A stretch of DNA of 64,000 nucleotides. Origin: Dermatemys mawii (taxonomy: Eukaryota; Chordata; Testudines; Dermatemydidae). A program made the position numbers and the translations under genes. Positions within the stretch are counted from its first letter, which is position 1; the number at the start of each line of letters is the position of its first letter. The stretch is from NCBI GenBank assembly GCA_007922305.1, contig ML677334.1, positions 17,906,969 to 17,970,968 on the forward strand, in the 5' to 3' direction. Shown one piece after another: positions 60,765 through 64,000 of this stretch. The notes beneath the pieces were generated by a model. The model was not told the DNA's origin. It was given only the letters and a program-made list of their open reading frames with translations, and ran no database searches.

Positions 60765-62520
60765 CAAGCAAGGAGCAGAGTGTTTTCTACACACCACAAA
60801 CGTCCTAATCTAGATCCGTTCTCATCAGAAGCTTGAGTGGACATAGGGTGAGACCTCCTAAAACAGCAGTATGGTGCTTGAATGAGAATGGGGGAGAGCG
60901 GTGCAAACAAAGCTCTCTCTCTCTGGCTCAGCTTTACTCAGTTAAATTAAGTTACATTTTTAAACAATGAAGAACAAAAAGAGGAAAGTATTTCCTGATT
61001 TTTATAGCTATGTTTGAAAGCTTCGTTCCAGGAATATAATATTACTACTCTGTCTCTGATTTTTTACATGGCAGCTTATGGAGTTCTTTGCATCAGGATA
61101 TGAAGCTCCTTAGGGTCCAAGAGTAGTCTTCAGTTCACAGGGAAATTCTCAGTAAAAGAGGATCCCTAATTGTTTATTTTCCCCCACTGCTTGCTAATAA
61201 AACAGAAAGCAAAAAACAAACAGGAATCTTGTGGAGTGTTCATTATAAAATGAACCTTCTTCCTTTGTTACTAAGAGTCCGTTTAACCCTTGAAAAACAA
61301 GCCTGACTTTTTCCATGTTACTCAGAGGAGAGGGCTTGGAAAGACCTTTGGATTTTTGCTCTAGTTAAATAGCTGATACGTGAGTCACTGAGGTTAAATA
61401 CTAATCCGCCCCCTGTCAAGTTAGTGTAAATTTATTTTCCTCTCGGCTCTTTCAAATTTTGGTACTACACAACTGCTCAAAACAAAACCAGAAAATCTGC
61501 CTCTTTTGCACTGTAGATGTCTCTTCCATTTGCCAAATGTGATGGTTAGATGCTAGCAATGAAAGCCAAATAAAAAAAATTGATAAATACATGGGTTAGA
61601 GGGGCTTTCCTAATCTGTGTGAGGTCAATCCAAGGGATGTTTACATACTGTAGATAACCAACTTGAACAAATGCAGTATTATAGAAGAATAAATGGTTGT
61701 AAGAAAATTACATGTATAAGTTTTGTATATTTGTTAATAATTTTGGTAATAAATATGATGTACTGCATACAGTACAGTACCTTAGCACCACTTTTAATAA
61801 AAGTTATACTGAAGGGAAAGACTGATGACAATTTATTGGATACTTTATGTATACCAGTTAGTGCTTTTGAGCAACAGGCAAAACGTGATTAGTCAGAGCT
61901 GTATAACGGAACCAAACTTTCAAGCTGCAGGATCAAGCCCATAAAATGTTCACTTCTAAATAGTGGAACCATTGTCAAAGAACTCATTTAGGAGAGAGGC
62001 ATTCCTCACTTTATGGAGCATTTAAGGCCATGTTTTAAACCCAGCTTCTCTTATTACATGCACAATACTTATGCACTCATTGGTTCACACAAATGATGGA
62101 ATCTACTCATGGAACCCATTTGTGCTCAATTTCCTGTGTAAATAGAATTTGGTGCATGGAGATTCTTTTATTTGTATGCCCTAAAGGTAGTACACAAAAA
62201 TTACACGCAGAAGTGAACAACAACTCAGTGCTCACTTTACTGGAATCTTGTGACGAAATACAGATCTCAAACTGCATCTACAGGTTCTTTACAAATAAAG
62301 AGGCTGTGCACATAAGGGTGTGCTGAAACATGTGCCAGACCTAAAAGTAACAGGATTGTGTTATGTCACATCTTTCTTCCCCCCTCACTGCCCCATCTTC
62401 ATTTTACTTACGCACACCTAAACACACCTGTGTCTTTATTTAGACTAAAATTAGACTATGAGCTCTCCAGCAAAGAACTAGTCATGGCACTGTGTAAACA
62501 GCAAATAAAAGTCCTTTAGT
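60765..62520 (+). other. CDH20: CDH20 3' UTR (end uncertain) with candidate poly(A) signals
   Basis: Non-coding sequence follows the stop. AATAAA hexamers occur at 61196, 61569, 61748, 61796, 62294 and 62504. The one at 62504 is followed by T/GT-rich sequence, as expected of a cleavage site. The actual transcript end cannot be chosen from sequence alone. No repeat insertion was recognised in 60765-62600, which fits a retained UTR. Confidence 0.5.
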
Positions 62521-62599
62521 GTTCCTCAGATGTTTGTTCATCAGTTGTGACAAAGTTATGAGTTTTAATAGATGCAATATGCCAGTAGTTCAATTCTGC

Positions 62600-64000
62600 A
62601 TCTGGTTTGGATCCTTCACTGTCAAAATGGGGAAAAGACCCACTAAGAGCAAAGAAATGTATTCTGTAAAAGTGGCTATAGTGTAAAGTCCACACACCGG
62701 TTTTTCTATTACAGCCATTTTATAGCACTGTAAGAATCTTATAAATCAGTGAAGTAATAATACCATAAAATCATTTTAACAGCATGGAGAATCAGGCTTA
62801 TGTTTTATTCTAGAAGCAAGATTTCAGGGTTTAACCCATTTTATAATTTATGTATTGACTCTAGGATTCAAACCCTGTTAGAACTTTAAATGTATTTTTG
62901 GTTTCTTTATACAGAGAAAAAATAAAAATGTTTCTCCCTAAAAATAGTTCTATGAAGCCCTGCTCATAGTTCCTTCTATTCTTTAACTTTCATGACTGTG
63001 ATGTTCAACTCCGCTGTACTTGGTGAGGGAGTGTGAACAGTTCTTCAGTCCCAAGTCTACATTTGCCCTCACTCAGCCTCCTTGATATTTACAGAACAGT
63101 CTTTATATGGTATATTTCTGGACAGGTGTGAGAGGCTCCAGTAGGCTTCAGACCAACTTCTCACTTGGAGTGCAGGCAACTGCCAGACGAGGATCATCTG
63201 CAGTGGAAGAGCAACTCATCCAAAGAAAGTCCTTCTCCTCTATTAGAGAGGGGGGCACACAAAGGATAGTAAAATCTATCTTTACTCCTTTGTGGGGGAT
63301 CAGGGGTAAGCTGTCATTATGACCGAGGGCATCACAATCCACCCTCAGTGGTTTTGGTGAGAGAGAGAGAGTTAAGCTGGAGGAGAAGACAAGTGACTGG
63401 GGGACCCCAGATTGATTTTTGGAGAAGGTGAGACAGGACAGAGCAAACAAAAGAAGATTTGGAGGGAAAGGACTGGTGAGAGGGGAAAAAACAAGAGCAG
63501 AGTAAATAAAGCAAAAGAATAGTTACTGAGGTCAGGGGGAAAAAAAAGATATGCAACAATAAAACTGCTACTTGTCAAGGCAAACCTACACCAATATGGC
63601 ACTATATATCTAGTGTGGGGGGGGTCACGCTTTTGCACAAGCCCACATAGAATTTTGCAAATATTAGTTACAATATTCATATGAATATTGAATACACCCC
63701 ACTACTACTTGTAACTAATATTCACCCCACAAATACTTCACCTTTTCATCCATATGTTGTTGGTCTGTTAGTCTATTTATATAGTTATTTGGGGTGAACA
63801 ATGATTATTATATTTTTCCATGTGTTTACACTGCTAATAGTGCAATACCTGCACACCTTAAACTAAGCAGCCATTGACAACATCAAACGAACCCATTCTG
63901 ATCTCAGATCAATGTGTAGCTGAAGTAACTCCCCTGACATCAATGCCATTTGATCAGTATAAAATCAGTATAAGTGAATTAAGGCTCACATCCTTTGACA
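62600..64000. other. 3' flank of CDH20
   Basis: No exon, RNA gene or clear transposon was recognised. A weak inverted repeat surrounds 63250-63290 (cacaaagga / tcctttgtg), and GA-rich sequence lies at 63360-63560. Confidence 0.5.

Noticed and set aside
63240..63330. Possible hairpin RNA gene
   Set aside because: The inverted repeat is imperfect and short, with no other support.

Overview
This window is vertebrate genomic DNA. It contains one protein-coding gene in many exons, surrounded by decayed transposable elements. The gene is CDH20 (cadherin-20, a type II classical cadherin) on the + strand. Eleven coding exons between 13015 and 60764 join in frame with GT/AG borders to give an 800-residue protein. 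It has a signal peptide, a short prodomain ending in a furin-type RMKR, mature Trp2/Trp4, five cadherin repeats, one transmembrane helix and a catenin-binding tail. The identification rests on recalled family sequence; no search was run.

The repeat content (CR1 LINEs, many hAT and Harbinger-like MITEs, DIRS-like and Ty3/Gypsy fossils, a long LTR) points to a non-avian reptile, most likely a turtle. That is an inference from recognised repeat families and was not tested against a database.

Layout: 1-12888 lies upstream of the first coding exon, probably in the intron after a distant non-coding exon. It carries a broken Gypsy element (about 7287-10012) and two hAT-type elements (10346-10646, 11744-12682). 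Exon 1 (12889-13263) holds the start codon. Exons 2 to 9 lie at 21656, 24481, 26812, 29586, 34580, 39278, 43336 and 45169. Their introns hold hAT elements with 8-bp target duplications, CR1 copies, a pogo-like MITE, a DIRS-like remnant with a tyrosine-recombinase fragment, and other inverted-repeat elements. Intron 9 (45287-58650, 13.4 kb) contains a fossil PIF/Harbinger transposon about 6.4 kb long. It retains both an accessory Myb/trihelix-like gene and a transposase pseudogene, and it was later interrupted by a long LTR and a hAT element. Exon 10 (58651) and exon 11 (60265-60764) encode the end of EC5, the membrane helix and the cytoplasmic tail. The 3' UTR and 3' flank follow.

No bacterial-style operon, CRISPR array, rRNA or tRNA gene was seen, and I found no convincing undescribed functional system. 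The items most worth a second look are a 113-bp MITE with a perfect 10-bp target duplication (plus a second copy with a decayed one), the DIRS-like remnant, the two-gene Harbinger fossil, a perfect 19-bp hairpin in intron 10, and two non-consensus splice donors in CDH20.
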